Of a stretch of 64,000 nt of DNA, positions 23,006-37,800 are shown one piece after another. The notes below the pieces were generated by a model. The model made no database searches. It had not been told where the DNA came from and was given only the letters and a program-made list of their open reading frames with translations. This DNA comes from Numida meleagris (Eukaryota; Chordata; Aves; Galliformes; Numididae). Position numbers and translations under genes: made by a program. Location: NCBI RefSeq assembly GCF_002078875.1, contig NC_034438.1:14945791-15009790 (forward strand). The letters run 5' to 3'. The stretch's first letter is position 1. Every line of letters begins with the position of its first letter.

Positions 23006-23430
23006 ACGACCCGCAGCCCGTGAGCAGGGCAGACGTCAAGCGGCAGCGGGTGAGCCACGCCGCGCGGAGAATCCCCGCGCCGGTTTTATGGGCGGGAGGG
23101 CGTAGGTGGGAACGGTAGGCAGAGGGGGGCTCCTCCCGCCTCGGCCGGGCCGCGCCGAGGGCGGTTATCTTCGCGGCGCTGCGGCGTAATGGTGCAGCTG
23201 CCGCGAGGCCGCCCCCGCCCGAGGGGAGCTCGGCGGCAGCGCTGGGTCGGCTCCCGAAGAAAAGAGCGCGGCCTGCGCTGCCCTTTGCCTGCTGCTCTGC
23301 GCGGCCCCGCTTTGAGGGTCAGTGGCTTGCAGGCAGCTGGGTTATTCTGTATAAGAGGAAGGGCTGCGCAGGGCTCCCCGCTGAATGTCCCGGGCCGCGC
23401 TGCAGTGCTAGGGGAGCGCTGTTTCTAACT

Positions 23431-26400
23431 AGTGTTTTCAGGGCTTGGCTGCTGCAATCAGGAGCCTTTAATTGCTCAGATACCTTAATGCCTATACAGT
23501 ACTACATACATGTAAATGAAGACACTTATGCATTGAGATGTATATATGGTTGACTTAAAAAAAAAAAAAAACAGTTTGGATTCTGCAGTATAAAACCTAG
23601 CCAGGTGGCATTCTTCGAAGAAGAACCTTCGGGGTGGGGGACGTGCTGCATCCTTCCTACTAAGACACAGTTATTGCAGCTGATAGAGAAGTAGAATTGC
23701 GCTCAAGATTTGTATCAATAATGCAAAAAATCTTGCTGCAATGAAGCTGGTACATCAGCATAGCTCTCCCATGCTGGCAGAGCAGTAGGAGTTTATGCAG
23801 AGCAGGTGTAAGTCAGGTGCCCCACATGCTGATTTTCCAGCATTACACATCTGAATTTCTGCATATCTGCTGCTGTCCATGTCCCCTGACACCATTACAG
23901 TCCTTCATATTAAAACTTTCCGTCATAAAACCCTGTAAGAAATAGAACTAACGGCAAAGGACTGAGAACAGAATTTTTTTCCTTAAACCCATTGTATATG
24001 TCTGGTAAAAGGCTTGGGATTCCCACTGGCTGTACAGGGCCACATACAGGTAGGAGCGTTTTGTGACACTGTGAGCATGAATGTCCTCTATACACTTGGG
24101 GCATTAGGATGGAATCTTCACTGCTCTGTCTCTAATGTTGTTTTGCTCATATATATATATAGTCAATGCACAGTGATACCTGTACAGCAGTTAAGCCTCT
24201 GTTTTTGAAACTTAGCTACAACCCAGAGTTCTCTGGAGCCATTTGACAGATAATACCAGAATGCTCTGCGATTGAACCCACAGCTTTGTCAGCCTGCTAC
24301 AACAGCACGGAATGATGGGATTCAGAGAGAATACAGCTCCAGATAAGGCTGGTCAGGAATGGCAAATTTATTCAGCTTTTAATGGAAAAAAAAAAAAAAA
24401 GGTATGTGGAGCTTGAAAGGTCTTTAATTTGGACCACTTAGGGCTGAAGAAACTTGCTTCTTTGACAGGTAAGAAGAAAGAAAAAAAAAAGGAAAAGAAG
24501 GCTATGCCCACTGTCTTAAGACATGAAGGAGTTCCAAATAGCTCTTACTGAAATGGTGGGACAGGCAGGTGTGTAGCATCCTCACTGTAGGAGAGAGAAG
24601 AAAACCTGATGTTTAGCTGATTCAGCTGTTAGGTATGCAGCACCTTTTGGTGCAGCAGATTTTATCCACCTGAAAACTGTGGCCAGGTTAATGTTGGGCA
24701 AGTCTATGTAGAAGTCTATGGCTAAGGAGCCAGCTGGCAGAAATGGAGTTGCTGGGACCATCTGACCTGGGATCTAGCTGTAGCCTTTTCAGGTATTGCA
24801 CAGTGGAAACTAGCAGTTCTGGTACATCGTTTGAGTGATTGTACAGTATGTCCTGTTCAGGACTTTCCCACTAAGTTATCTTGGATAGAACATCAAAGGA
24901 ATCTGATAGCATGCTGAATGTCTTTGCAGGATTCCTTCTCAACTCTGCTTCATGGCTCATTTCCTAATAGTACATCCCACCCTTATCTTACTGGCTGCAT
25001 GGGAAGAAAAAGAAATTGTTAGACTACTCCTAAGTGAGCTGTTGTTTTCTGACACTCATGTTATGAGACAAAGAAGCCACAAAGCAACGGAAGGGGGAGA
25101 AAGCAAAAACAGGAAGCAGAATTTAGAGGAACCGATGAAGCAAAAAACGTAACAGCACTGTAGGAGTTTCGCTGCTCTAATGTTTGTTTTACCATAATAT
25201 GCTGTACTTGATGATTCCCCAGTACTAATGCTGAATTGCTAGATCAGTGGAAGTGTTGGAATAAGAGACTTTAGAAATGATAAGGTCAGTGATAGCAGAT
25301 TGTGAGAAAAGTAAATATTGGGGGCATTAAAAAAGATCAAATCTTGTTACTTGCCTGTCTTTTGAAACACTGACAGGTGAGTAATTAGGAATTTCAGAAA
25401 TATATCCCTATCTAAACTTTAAGTAATAAGACTAATCTACTCAATCTATAGACATGCACAGTGTTTTCTTCTTTCTCTAGCTCATTCTTTTCTCTCCCTT
25501 CTAGAAAGAAATGTTGTCTTCTTCTCTGCATGTAATATGAGCTGCATTGGAGCAAGGATTTGTATGTTGAACCATACTCTGGATTACAGTTAAATATTTG
25601 TATTGATAAAGCCTCTGTTAGGGAGGAAACTGGTGGTTTATTCATCTGGAAGTTCTTTGCTAAAAGTTTTCATGGCAGAAGGAAAGTAGATGAAGCTCTG
25701 AAAATTGCTGTGACATTTTAAGTATTGGCTGAAGAAAAATCCAGATTATAATTCATTGTAGTTCTTACAGCACCTTTTGTATCATAACAGCTTGCGTGTT
25801 CTTAAAGCCTACTCATTAGTCTTCATTTAATCTGTTAATAACTAAAGCAGTAAGATAACCAAGAGACATGAGTGATCCACCTGTTTCCTTGGCTGAAAGC
25901 TTTGTGAAATCAACTCAGATTGTGGAAAGGTGACTAATGCATGTGTGCAAGAAGAATAGGAAAAAGGAAGAAGCAATCAAAAGTGACTGCACACCTCTTG
26001 GGGAAGTTACAACTGTTTCAGGGTTGGTGCTTTGTTGCTTTCAGCAGCCAAAGCTAAATCATCAGGACTTAGCTAGATTTTTCTAACTTTCAAGGAACTT
26101 CAATGGGGAGGCAACCTTTGGTTAAAGATGGGAACTTTTTAGAGTGGAAAAGTATGGTAAACACTGGCAAATGGGAGAAAATGGTAGAATTAATTTAATT
26201 AAGGCCAAGAGCTAAATTTGCAAAGCCAGGAACTATGTGTTACTAAACTGCAGAGCACTAACAGAAAGATGTGCAAGCGTAGATGCTGTGCTATGTCTAG
26301 ATAAGATAAACTAAAAGGGGAGAACTCCTGTGTTTCTGAAAGCCAAAGCAATATATTGAATGCTAGTAGTACAAGACTACAAAACTGAATTTTATTGTCT

Positions 26401-29400
26401 TCCCCAAACATTTATCTTTGGCTTGCTCTCTCTGAAGGATTTAACTGAACTGACCTCTTGGCTGGATTTAAAATTACAGGCTGATTATGCAATCTGCATA
26501 CTCTTCAATTGCCTACTCTGCAGTGTCTGTATACTCCTGAATGGCTGTGGGTCCCGGTATCTCCTGTCACCTCCTAGCAGGCAATTTGCAAGATTAAGTG
26601 TATAATCTCAATTGAGAATTCATCCCTTTATGAAGTGCTTTAATGTTGTTTGCTTGGATTTGAGCTGTAGATGATAAAAGTTTTGGTTGTTCTTAAATTT
26701 TGGTTTGCTTTCAGTATTGATTATTGGCTATGCTGATCGTACAATGATACCATTTGTTAGTGTGTAGGTATTAATTTTGTGTAAGGGTGCAGATTAGGCA
26801 GTACAGGTCAGGAACGGCTTTGTGCACGTGGCAAGGTACTTTAATCAGCAACTGGCAACTAGAATATCAGCCAAGTAGATTTTTGGCTAATAGTTCTTTT
26901 GCCTCCCTCCCCCCCCCCCCCCAAACCTGAACAAAACAGCTATTTTTAATAGAAAACATAATGGGAAAAGACTACCTAGTTTAAAACAGAACTTAATTTG
27001 AAACCTTCCGTAGGGACATCTAAAAGATTTTGTATGGCTTGTTGAAGTGGAAATAAAGCAAGCAGCTCAACATCCCACACTAGTTCGCTCACCTCCACTC
27101 CTGTAATGGGGTGTGGGAGAGAATTGAAAAGTACAGGAACTTGAGATAAGGACAGTCTAATTAGAAAAAAAAAAAAAAAAAAGCAGCAAAAAGAATGAAC
27201 AGAATTAGTGGTGCACAAAGCACCTGCTGACTTATGTGCAGCCAGTCTCTGAGCAATGCAGCCCTCAGCCAACTCCCCCAACTTTATAGTTCTGTCCCCT
27301 GCCAGCTCCTTGCACACCCCCAGCCCCTCGCTGGCGGTGTGAGAAGCTGAAAAGTCCTTGGCTCTGTGTAAGCACTGCTCAGCAACAGGTAACACATATG
27401 TGTGTGATTAACAGCATTCTCATCCTAAATCCAAAACATGGCACTGTACCAGCTACTAAGAAGAATGTTAACTTTATCCCAGCTGAAAGCAGTATCACTG
27501 GGTTTATTCTGTAGGCTTTTGCTTCAAAATGTTCAGAAAATATTTTAAATGTTTCAAGGAAGACCAGATTTTGAGGGAAGTAATATGTTTCATTACAGTA
27601 CTGTACCTGGAATAAGTAAGCCAGCCTCTGATCTGAATACAACTGGAGAATGGTTATTATGCATGATTTTTACTATGCTGGAGTCATGCAGCTGAAAAAG
27701 AAGATTGACTAATCAGTTTTGGAAATATACGATCTTTAAGGTCTCGTACAGTGAAGCCATTCTGAGTGTTTCTTCTTCATGACTTCTGCATTTTTCCTAT
27801 CCAATAAACTCTTGGGAATAGATTTTGTTTGGCTAGAAAGATAAAAATCATGAAAGGTAAAAATAAAGATAAAAATCATTCTTGTATACTTTAAGCTGTA
27901 CAGGAGAATCTCCTCTGCTGTGCTTCTGTACTTGCTCAGCTATTAGTAGCAGTCAGTGGGAGCAATGAAAAGGCTGGTGAGGCTGAGGTCTTGTTTACAT
28001 TGTTGAAATTAGGGTATGTGTGGTTCCTGCTCTGTGGGAAGTCATCTGTGTGCTACAGGAGGTAATGCTTTTCTGGCTTTGTGTTTTTCTTGATTGCATG
28101 TTGGCCGTCTACTTCAAGTGACCTATTTTATGGCTTTTTTCCGCCGCAGTTTTTTCAGGTAGTTGATACAAACCCAGCTCCTGTGAATTTAATTATTTAT
28201 GTATTGATCAATTAATTAATTGAAATATGTTTCTAACACTGAAGATGAGACCTGAAACACAGCGTAAAATAAACAAGGAAAGTGGCCTAAGGCTTATTGA
28301 TTTTATTGCTGATAAAGGGAAGTCATTTAAGTCAAACAGCACTCCATATATTAGTCAACTTTGATAAACTTTAGAAAATCCAACTATTATAGCATCCTTT
28401 CACCTTTAAGATTGTTTTTCATTTAATCTTTATCTGTTTTAGAAGAGGAAAAGAGAGCTTCAGCAAAAAATTTCAGAAAGCTATGTAGCTAAAACTAATG
28501 TCCTTTGTAATTTCAAAACCATGAGAGTCAGAACAGTTTTTATTAGTCTTGCTTTTTAATGTTTAGTATGTAGTGAAACTACATTTTCAAGCTCTTATTT
28601 ATAAACATGTAGCATAGAAAATTCTCTTCCCTCTTAAATGAAAGTTTTTTGGGTTTTGCTTTTTTTTTCTGAAATCATAGGACTTTAGAAGTGGGACCTT
28701 CGTGAAAGAGAGAAAAAAAAGAAAAACAGAAGGATTGCCAAAGTTATGATATAATGTTTTGTTTTTTACTGTCTGCAGAACTGTAGCCAAAAAAGGAGAA
28801 CTGTGCTGTCTTATCATCAATTCATAACATCACAGAACACTGGTAAGATGTGCCCTTGTAGTTACCAGCACAGAAGCCAAGTCTGCAGTCTGTAGCATTA
28901 AGAATGCCAGGAGAGACTCTGGATGTCAGTGTTCACTCTCCTAAAACTTAAGCATCCGTATATGCGTTAACAGAATCACACCACTCTAGATAGCACAAAT
29001 GTACCCTGGAATCTGCATACTACAGTAATTTACCCATACCTCTTGTACCACACTATTTCTGTCAAAGGGAATATTCAGTTTCAGGGTTTTTCACAGTGAT
29101 CATTCTCATAGCTTTAATTCAGCCACATGTAACATACTAGGTAGAGAGCTGTTGAAATACTCTCTGAAATGGTGCGTACTCAGAATTTAATAACTTCTTA
29201 CTTTAAGAAAATAAAATTTTAAAAAATATTGACCTAGAGGGAGGCAGTGTCTTTTTTCTTTGTCAGGGAAGAAAAGCACCATTCTAGAGCCTGCCAACAC
29301 TTCTAGTTCTTTGCATGCTGGAGACCTTTCAGAAATCCATTGTTTTTCAGCATGCAGTTCTTTTCCTCGTAGTAGTAAAAAATGCATATATCAAACAGAG

Positions 29401-32400
29401 TTATACAAAGGAAGAAAACCGTCAGAACTCTTACAAGGAAACTTACATTTTCTGCAGTAATGAGGAGGATCAAGAGTCAATTTTAGCACTTCTAGAATTT
29501 GTGGAGTATACATTCCTACATAACCACTTTCCCTTGGTACACTCTCTTTACTTCTGCTCTGGAAACATTTTCATCCAGAGCTGTAAACTGCTCCATGAAG
29601 CAGTGTCCAGTGGGATCTGTGAGAGAGGAACTACTGGGCTATTTTGCAGTCACCTTACGTATCCATGTCATCCTATTAATACATAAATTTTATTAGACAC
29701 TGGTGAAAATGGAGTTTAAGTGCCTTTTTCAGCTGAGCTTATGTCACACCAGGAAGGTTCAAAGATGAACTTCTGAAGGTGACTATTTAGCAGCAGATTT
29801 TATGTGGGAGGCATTTTTCATAAAGGATTCATCAGGATTCTAATATAATTTGTATGATGTTATCAGTATTTCTGGGAAAAATACAGATATATTGCTAGGT
29901 GAAAGAAGCCTTAAGCACATTTGTATTTAGGATGTTAATTTAAAAGTTAAAAAGAAATTTAATAGGGAGATTGTAGTTTTTTTGTTTGATTCTGCTGTTG
30001 TTAATATATTTTGAAATATTTCTGCACTCAGTAAGCTCTGGGAGGATTAAGCAAAGGTAACTCACCCTGAGTTCTACCTTTTAGTACAGCAATAAAAAAA
30101 ATAAAAGATTATCCATGAAAAGAAGAATATGTAGAAGATACTAGCAGTGAAAAATCTGCAAAGACAGTATAAATTTCTTCAGTGATAGCTGATACCAACT
30201 TTTCTTGGCTGACCTGACAAGTTTATTTCAGGCTTTACAAATCCTACAAATGCCTCGGAAAAAAATACATATTTTTATCCTTCGTTGTCCCAGCTTCTGC
30301 TCCAGTTAGTTTTACCTTCTCTTGGTTATGAGAATTACTGGAACTAATACTAAATTGTATTGAAGAATTTCAGTTTACACTGTTAAGACTTAGGGTTTTT
30401 TTTTGTTGTTGCTGTTTTTGGTTTTGTAATTATTGCATTTTGATTAATTCCGTTTCAAGTTAGTATTGCTGAGAGAGCTTTTTGGAAGAAAAAGGTTTGG
30501 TTTTTTTAATAAATCAGATGAAAAGAATAAAGTAGTAAATTATATCTCACAATGGTAAGACTTTAGAAAGCATATTACTAAGGGTTGCTTAATTTTTTTA
30601 TTGGAAATCAAGGTTTCAGAGAATAATGTAAAGTTGGGTCATTCTGACTATTCAGATGACATATGCCTCTGGCTGATTTCTTGTCTTACTGGAAACAAGT
30701 CCGTCAGAGGAAAATGTGATCTATGTACATGGACCCCATTCCCATGCTTAACACCATTTAGTATGTCCTCATGTCAGCTTTGTGGGTAATTTTAACTTGA
30801 GAGAGAAACTAAGCAGCTCACCTGAGATAACACTGGACAAGTGATATGCTTGACTGTTCTTTTCTAGCTTCTTCTGCCTTGTACTTTTGATTCCTTGGGA
30901 TAGAGCTGGATAAGTAGAAAAGGCTGCCAAGGGTGCAATGAAAAAGTCAGAGGCATTCTTTACTGACCTATTTTATTACACTTCTTCCTTTTAGAAGAGA
31001 ACAAGCCATGCCCTTTGTACAGCCAGCATGTTTGGACTTGGCTAGGGAGGAATTTCAGTTGCCACCTCTAACACTTAGCACAGGTTGCAAAATGAACATC
31101 TGACAGCTATGTGAACATGGGGATTTCATGCAAGCAAAAGTCTGAATGCTTTTATACGTTGGCATTATGTTGGAAATAGGAGTCAAAATACCAGTAGCCT
31201 GAAACATTCCTATTGTGCAACAGGTTCATTATCCTTTAGGATTTCTGTGAGGAATTTTATTGTAGATCTCCAGGACTTGATGGTTACAGGTCTTCTGAAA
31301 TTACAGCTACTGTAGTATATTGATAGGAAAAAGGCTACTGAAGCTGAAACTTCTTAGAGTGATATCTTTTCTGGATTTTAAAGATAGGTAACGCCCAGTT
31401 TTAGTTTAAAAGTGGCATGTTCACTACTACTTTGGACTGTCCTGGGATCTTCAAACCAGAAGTAAAATTTTAGTTGTAGTTTCTTACTGGTACGGACTGA
31501 AATATGCCTGAAAGTTTCATAAAAATTATTTAAATCTTCTTACAAAGTTGCTAGAACAAAGCCTTTTAATTCTAAATTACTTTGTGGCTTTTTTCTTCTC
31601 TTGATAATACACCCTTGAGGATGATTGTGCCTCACTATTATAACACATCAAGCCAGAGGCAGTGCAGATATTAATTACATTATTCTAAAGTCATCATTAA
31701 ATAGTTTGTACTTCACGCAGACACTGTGACCTCCATGCAGAAAGTTAATTGAACTTAGTAGTAGGAAGGTAGGAGACTAGATTGCAGAAGTCACTGCTTG
31801 AAATCTGCGACTAGAGTAGCTGGAAAAGACATGGTCTTCTTTTCATATGCCTTTCTTAGCCACTGTTCTACTTAATCTCTGTAAGGGAAAAACTGACTCT
31901 TGTATGGCTGCGGACAAACTTCCTGTATCATCTACTGCAACCCAGTTTGTCAGTGCAGCATAATTCATCACTATTTCTGCAGCTTCTCTGAAGTACCATC
32001 GCTGAACTAGATCAAAGGCAGCTCTTATTACAGCACAGTATTTTCCCAGCTGTTGTGTGCTGCAGAAGTTGCTCTGCCTGCTGAAACTCCATAGGTCACA
32101 TCTTTACTTCCTAGTAGGAAAAAAAAGATTCAAGTGTATTTATTACTTTTTTTTTCAGTTCCCCCTTGTAGAACATATTAAAGAGTATGTTCATTCTTGA
32201 AGATGTTTTCACTCTTTACCAGACCTTCATGCATTGTGATGTCTCAGGCAGAAGTACTGCAGATGTTACTACTGCAGAAACTGAGATCCTTGCAAGGAAA
32301 GTTCATGTGTAGATAGACTTACACGTGGGAATGTGATATTGTCAATATAAAACTTTATTTAATCTCACAAATAAATGGAGTGATGGGCTTTCTGTAAATT

Positions 32401-34575
32401 TCACACTCTTTTTTGCAAACTGCAAATACTAATTTCTTTTCAAGTACTCTTTGGTATTCTGATGATGTAGTAGAGTGGAGAACACTGTTACTGTCTACAT
32501 TTTCCTGAAATGTACATTGCTTAACACACATGCAAACGAAACAAAACAAAACACCACACTTAGAGCTTTTCAAAAAAGGAACTTTTCAAAAGAGAACAGG
32601 ATCTTGTAATGGCAACCTGAAGGCAACTGAAGCCGGAAACATCACGTTTTCCACTTCTTTGTCTGTATGCCAAGTATGCAGCTTATCTGATTCACAGTAT
32701 GACTGTCCACATTTAGTCCTAAACAGGCATCCTCTGTAGTTCAAAAAAATTAAATGTCTGGGCTTTCCAAAAGGCAAAGTACAAAAGAGATGTATCTGAC
32801 AAAGGGACTGGATTTCACTGGGAACTGGCCAAAATTTTTTTCAGAAGATTTCTACCAGTGCTATGAAGGAGCATTTTTATTTTTCTTGTTCAGATAGTGT
32901 CTTTGTGCAGCATGTGCTTCTTTCCCACTCCTGCAGTAGAAGCTAGAGAATGTTTATGAACTGCACATTTATTTCTTGCTCTCTGGGTGTTACTTACACG
33001 TGATGGCTTTTGCCTCTTTGTGTGTATGTATGAGCATAATTTGAATGAAGAAGCACAATTGTCAATTATATTTCATACTGGGGAAGAAATGTGAGTATCA
33101 TCCCCTTAATGCTAGGTTTATATAAGTCTATATAGTTTTTTTCTTTATCACAATTCTTCCTACATACACCTAGAGAGAAAATGCTGTCTGTACAATACTA
33201 TCAGATCTTGAGCTACAGCACAAAAATGGCTTATAGGAAACATGTATTAGATTTTTCACAGTGTCTCTGAGGCAGCAGTTACACTAAGCAGTAGGCACTG
33301 ATCAGAGAGCAGGCTTGGGATCACAGAAAGCAGTAGTGTGTCACAGAAACAGTCAAATCTTGCCCAAAGTCCATGGACAAGCATGGGTGAACTTGGACCT
33401 GAGTGCAGGTTTGTGTCTTTATCTGCAGTGCAGTGTAGACATATCCAGAACAAGCCGTGTTTATATAAAACCCAGCTAACAAGGAATATGCAAATCTTGC
33501 TTAAAGCAAAATAAGAAAACTTTATCCAATGCAAAATTAACTTTTTGTATGGTAATGACAAGTCATTAGTTTCCCTTCATAGATAACAGCAGTACACCCT
33601 GGGGCACAAATTTTCAGGGAGGAAAACCTCCTCTGAATATCTCTGCCTCTGCAACTTCAATGCTGATATCAATCAGCTGACATGGAGACAGGATAGATGG
33701 GTGGTGTCAGATATTTTACTTTGTGGAAAGGTGGTCTATGCTCAACTGGGAAATAAATCAAATTTTGTCATTGTATCTTCCACTAAACTTATGTTTAAAT
33801 TGGAGTCTGTGTTTTACAGCTTAGTGAGCTCTGTTAAAATAATAAGAGGGAAAAGTACAGATATCTGCAACAATTGATGGGTGATTTAAAGTCATCTATA
33901 ACAGAAATAACTGATACTTATTAATAAAAAGCCTCCTCCTTTAAAGACAACAGAGAGTAATTTCCATCTCAAATTAATGCAGAATCTGCCATTCTCTGTG
34001 AGTTCTCTCCAACTCTTGTTACGAATATTTATCAACATTCTGACAGAAAATCAGAAAACAAAATGGAATAGGCTTGAACCTCTTTGCAGTCCCTGCTGCA
34101 GTTTACACAGTACATGCTCTCCTGTCAGGGTAGCACGTCTGGAGCTGAGTGCTCCCTCACGAGCTGGAGCGATATCCTACTCCTGGCACGCCATCTAGTT
34201 TCCTCTGTAATTATGACTAGAAATCTACTCGGAATAGATCCACCCCTCTCGAGGAGCTTGATCTCCTTCTGGTATTCAACATAAACTGGGAATCTCCAGA
34301 ATCCCAGCTCTGTGCAAAAGTGGAGCAGTCTGCAGCAAGTCACTAAGCTGCCCTGACTGCCCTGCAGCCCAGCTCTATTTGGGACAGCAGCTGTGTGGAA
34401 CTAAAGCTCTCATCCCTGGACCAGGCTAAGTGTGTGCTGTGAGCTCACTCCTGAACATTAGTTCCTTTGTTCCTACTTGTCTTTGAGACAGGAGGCTAAC
34501 TCTTGGGACAACAGTGTCTGGCACTATTTTAAACACAGCTAACAAATTGATAGCATTTTTCTATTATAATAAATA
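23431..34575. other. intergenic: no gene recognised
   Basis: AT-rich non-coding DNA between EMB and the CTTT repeat. It holds only short simple repeats: (AT)n near 24149-24160, A runs near 23557 and 24386, a 14-nt C run at 26909-26922 and an A run near 27163-27181. I see no exon, RNA gene or identifiable transposon. Enhancers or conserved elements could be present but cannot be judged from one sequence. Confidence 0.6.
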
Positions 34576-34576
34576 G

Positions 34577-34599
34577 TTTTCTTTCTTTCCTTCTTTCCT

Positions 34600-34659
<60 letters not shown>

Positions 34660-34663
34660 TCCT

Positions 34664-34750
<87 letters not shown>

Positions 34751-34751
34751 N

Positions 34752-34839
<88 letters not shown>

Positions 34840-34845
34840 TTTTTT
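34577..34845. repeat. (CTTT)n tetranucleotide microsatellite with one undetermined base
   Basis: About 270 bp of nearly pure CTTT repeats, with a few CTTC-type interruptions near the left end and around 34661, and a single N at 34751. The three-frame Lys/Glu/Arg open frames on the minus strand come only from this repeat. The N suggests that the array length was not resolved. Confidence 0.97.
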
Positions 34846-37800
34846 GATGTAGCCTCCAATTAGTTCCAGTTTCCTACAATGTTTTGTTGTCTCAATGGAC
34901 ACTTACACATTTAGTCTCTTTATTGTTTCAGTTTAAAACCAAAATGGATGTGCAGCCTATGCTTGCTTTCCTCCTTCTGAGCTGTTTCTTCTCTTACTTA
35001 GAACACATCTAAAAATGAATAATCCATTTGTTTTTAAAAGTGCTAAAATTATCTCTTAATAGAGTGGAAGAATGTTGTGGTGTTAAAAGCTTAGAATGCA
35101 ATAGGATTTCATAGTGCATTATATAAAGTACTGGATACATTTATGAAGGTAACAGCATTCACTCATTACAGAGACAGGCTGGTTTTGAACTACTGACCTG
35201 CAAGATAAAAACGAGATGGGATCATTCTCTGGAGATACCTAATGTACTGTCTAGTTTTCAATGTAAAAAAAAAAAAAAAAAAAAAATTAAAACCTTATCA
35301 AGACACCAGCAAATACTTACAGAGAAAAAAAAAAAAAAAAAAAAAAAAAAAGTGATCAGTGATCCTTGGAAGAAGAACCTGCATGTTTAATTGTTTTGGG
35401 AGATTTATTTTGTTTTGTTTATTTATTTATTTCTGAGCAGAGGGGACTAGAGTCAGGTGAGACTAATTGTGGCAAATAAGATTATAGTCATAACAAGAAT
35501 GTTCATAATAACTGAATTTTACTGATACTATGGACTTCTGATGGGTCAGTTTTCTCATATTGTTCTACTGAGTATTACTTGAAAGTGTTGAAGCTATGAT
35601 ACAATATAAAAGACATTTTTTAAATAAGTACTTTATTGAATAGGTAGTCTAAAAGGAGTCGTGGAGAGCTTACAGTCAAATCAGAGGTGAAGGTTAGAAT
35701 AAGAAAGGAACTGTGTGTGTTTTTACAGGGTTTTTTTATTCCCAGATCTGACTGCAATTTCTGTATTGATTACTTCCACAGTGAACTCTAAGAAAGAAGC
35801 AGAAGTGGCAGAGAATTTCAAAGAAACAACAGATACATTGCAGTCATGGAGAGGAGCTAGTACTATCACAAAGAAACAAAATAACTGTAGTTAAACAAAG
35901 TGTTTTCAGCAAAAGGTGGAAAAGTAGATAGATTTTCAACTGTCAGTAAATAACGTGTGTCATAGCCTTGCATTTTTTTCATCATGAAACATGGGCATTG
36001 TAAGGAGTATCTTTCTTTTTGATAGCAAGCTGTAAGATGATAAATATTGATTATATGACTAGATAAAGAAGTGTAAATGTTCTAACGTGGTTTGTGAGAT
36101 CTTTTTGCTGTTGTTTCTGATAGTGCTTAGATCACTTAACGTTTTTCAACCATTATTCACCATCTATCATAACAGTAAGTTAGACATCTGAGAGGATACT
36201 GAATAGTATCTGATGGCAAAGATTTCTTTCTGTAGCAATCAACAGGGAATGAGGAGATGGCCTTAGAACTGATCCCTCGGCTCCATGATTGCAGTGTTTT
36301 ACTCTTTTCCCTTCAAGGCGAGAAAAGTTGTGACTTGAGAAAGTCGTGCCTCAGTGTAAGAATCAAGTCCTTTTTTTCTGTCTTAGCTTGTACTATGCTC
36401 TCTCTCTGTTTGTAATTCAAATGTTTTTCTAAATTTTATCTCAATGGCTTATTTTCTTGGAGCAAGGAAATTCATGTTCATGTACCGCACAAGAAAATCT
36501 GCTCACCTACCTTCATGCTGAATTTAAAACTGCCTATTCAGTACTACAGTACTCACTAAGTTTTTATGCTTGCAGTCTGTCATCATTTGTATTTTCAGAG
36601 GCTCCCATGCCCCCACCCCTCACCAAGGGGCTGTCATTTCTCTTCCCGAACCCTCAGGCTTGTCCTGACATTCTGAAGAGCTTTGTTTTCTTAAAAAAAA
36701 ACAAACAGATTCCCATCTGACTCAGGTCCAAGACTGAAGACAATGCTCTTATTTTGTAACTACTTGGCATTCTTTGTGAATCTTTTCATTGTTTTATAGG
36801 TGTGCTTGTAGAGACACTTCAGAATATATTAATTTCCTTAAAGATGAATGTAAAGCAATCTGCTTACGGTACTAAAAGTGCATAACTAGGTACTACAAGC
36901 TAGCTCTCAAGGCAGGAGTTATTGATACCAACATCTCACTACAGCACCTTACAACATTTATAATTAGAACCAGTGTAGGGACCTCTCTATCTCAGGGGCT
37001 GACCCTGACCTGAACTGGTTGATGAATGAGAAATTATGAAATTGTACTATCTCCATATCCAGGGTGGAATAAAATCCCCTTGCCAAAAGGGCACTGACAG
37101 AAGATGTGCCTTTCCCTGGGGAGGCCTCCAGCCTAACCCTCCCTCTGCCATTGCTCTTACTTTTATCACAGCATAATTAAAGATTAATTAGGGCAAGGAG
37201 ACAGACTGAAAGGAAGCCTGAATCTGTGGTCAGACACTCAGTAGAGATTGACTGAAGGAACTTTTAAGTCCCATTTATGTACTTTGTTCAGTAACTGTTC
37301 TTGAAAAAGTGTTGGGAATCCAATTTTTCATTTCATTTTTATTCCAAATTTTCACTTTAGACTGAAAATGTTATATGGGAGATATCAAATCACGTTTGTC
37401 CTGTACTGAAAGGTGTCCTGTCATCAAAAGCAGCCCTGGTGAAGGAGAAGATGCTGATCCCCACCCCTGAAGTGTGCACGGCACCCTCAGTAAACCAGGC
37501 AGCTGAGAGCACAGATTAGAAAATGAGCATTTCCTTGCAGACCAGAATGCAGAAGGAAGTAGAGTATGGAGGTGGAGGCAGAGCCTTCCTCTTCCCACAC
37601 GAGACCCATAACATCATGCAGGGCATAGCCCCACACTGCTGTTTTGCCCTCTGCTTGGCTCTGGCAGGGCTGCCTGGAGGGCCTGGGCTGGCAGGGCTGG
37701 GGATGGGCACTCTGACTAGAGTCTGCCTCTTTCAGATACATTTTCATTTCTTATGCTGACATGGCAGATAGCCTGGGTGGAGGGGCATTTCTGGGGCAGC

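Larger units (their letters stand above)
22375..23430. promoter_or_regulatory. CpG island at the EMB 5' end
   Basis: CG dinucleotides are dense on both sides of EMB exon 1, in contrast to the AT-rich flanks. In the EMB direction (minus strand), upstream of the ATG I see a near-consensus CRE (TGACGTCT, plus 23030-23038), a TATA-like CATAAAA (about 23083-23090) and a GC box (CCCGCCC, about 23090-23096). These are candidate core elements, and the transcription start is not determined. Long open frames in this island are GC-rich artefacts. Confidence 0.75.

Noticed and set aside
22530..23058. Long minus-strand frames with a run of phenylalanines, one in frame with the EMB signal peptide
   Set aside because: They arise from the A62 tract. 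The apparent starts are GTG or TTG codons, not ATG, so a poly-Phe N-terminal extension of EMB is not supported.
34539..34902. Lys/Glu/Arg repeat proteins on the minus strand
   Set aside because: Pure translation of the CTTT microsatellite, containing an undetermined base.
35265..35351. Two A runs 38 bp apart as possible retroposon tails
   Set aside because: No body of a SINE or processed pseudogene and no target duplication is visible next to either run.
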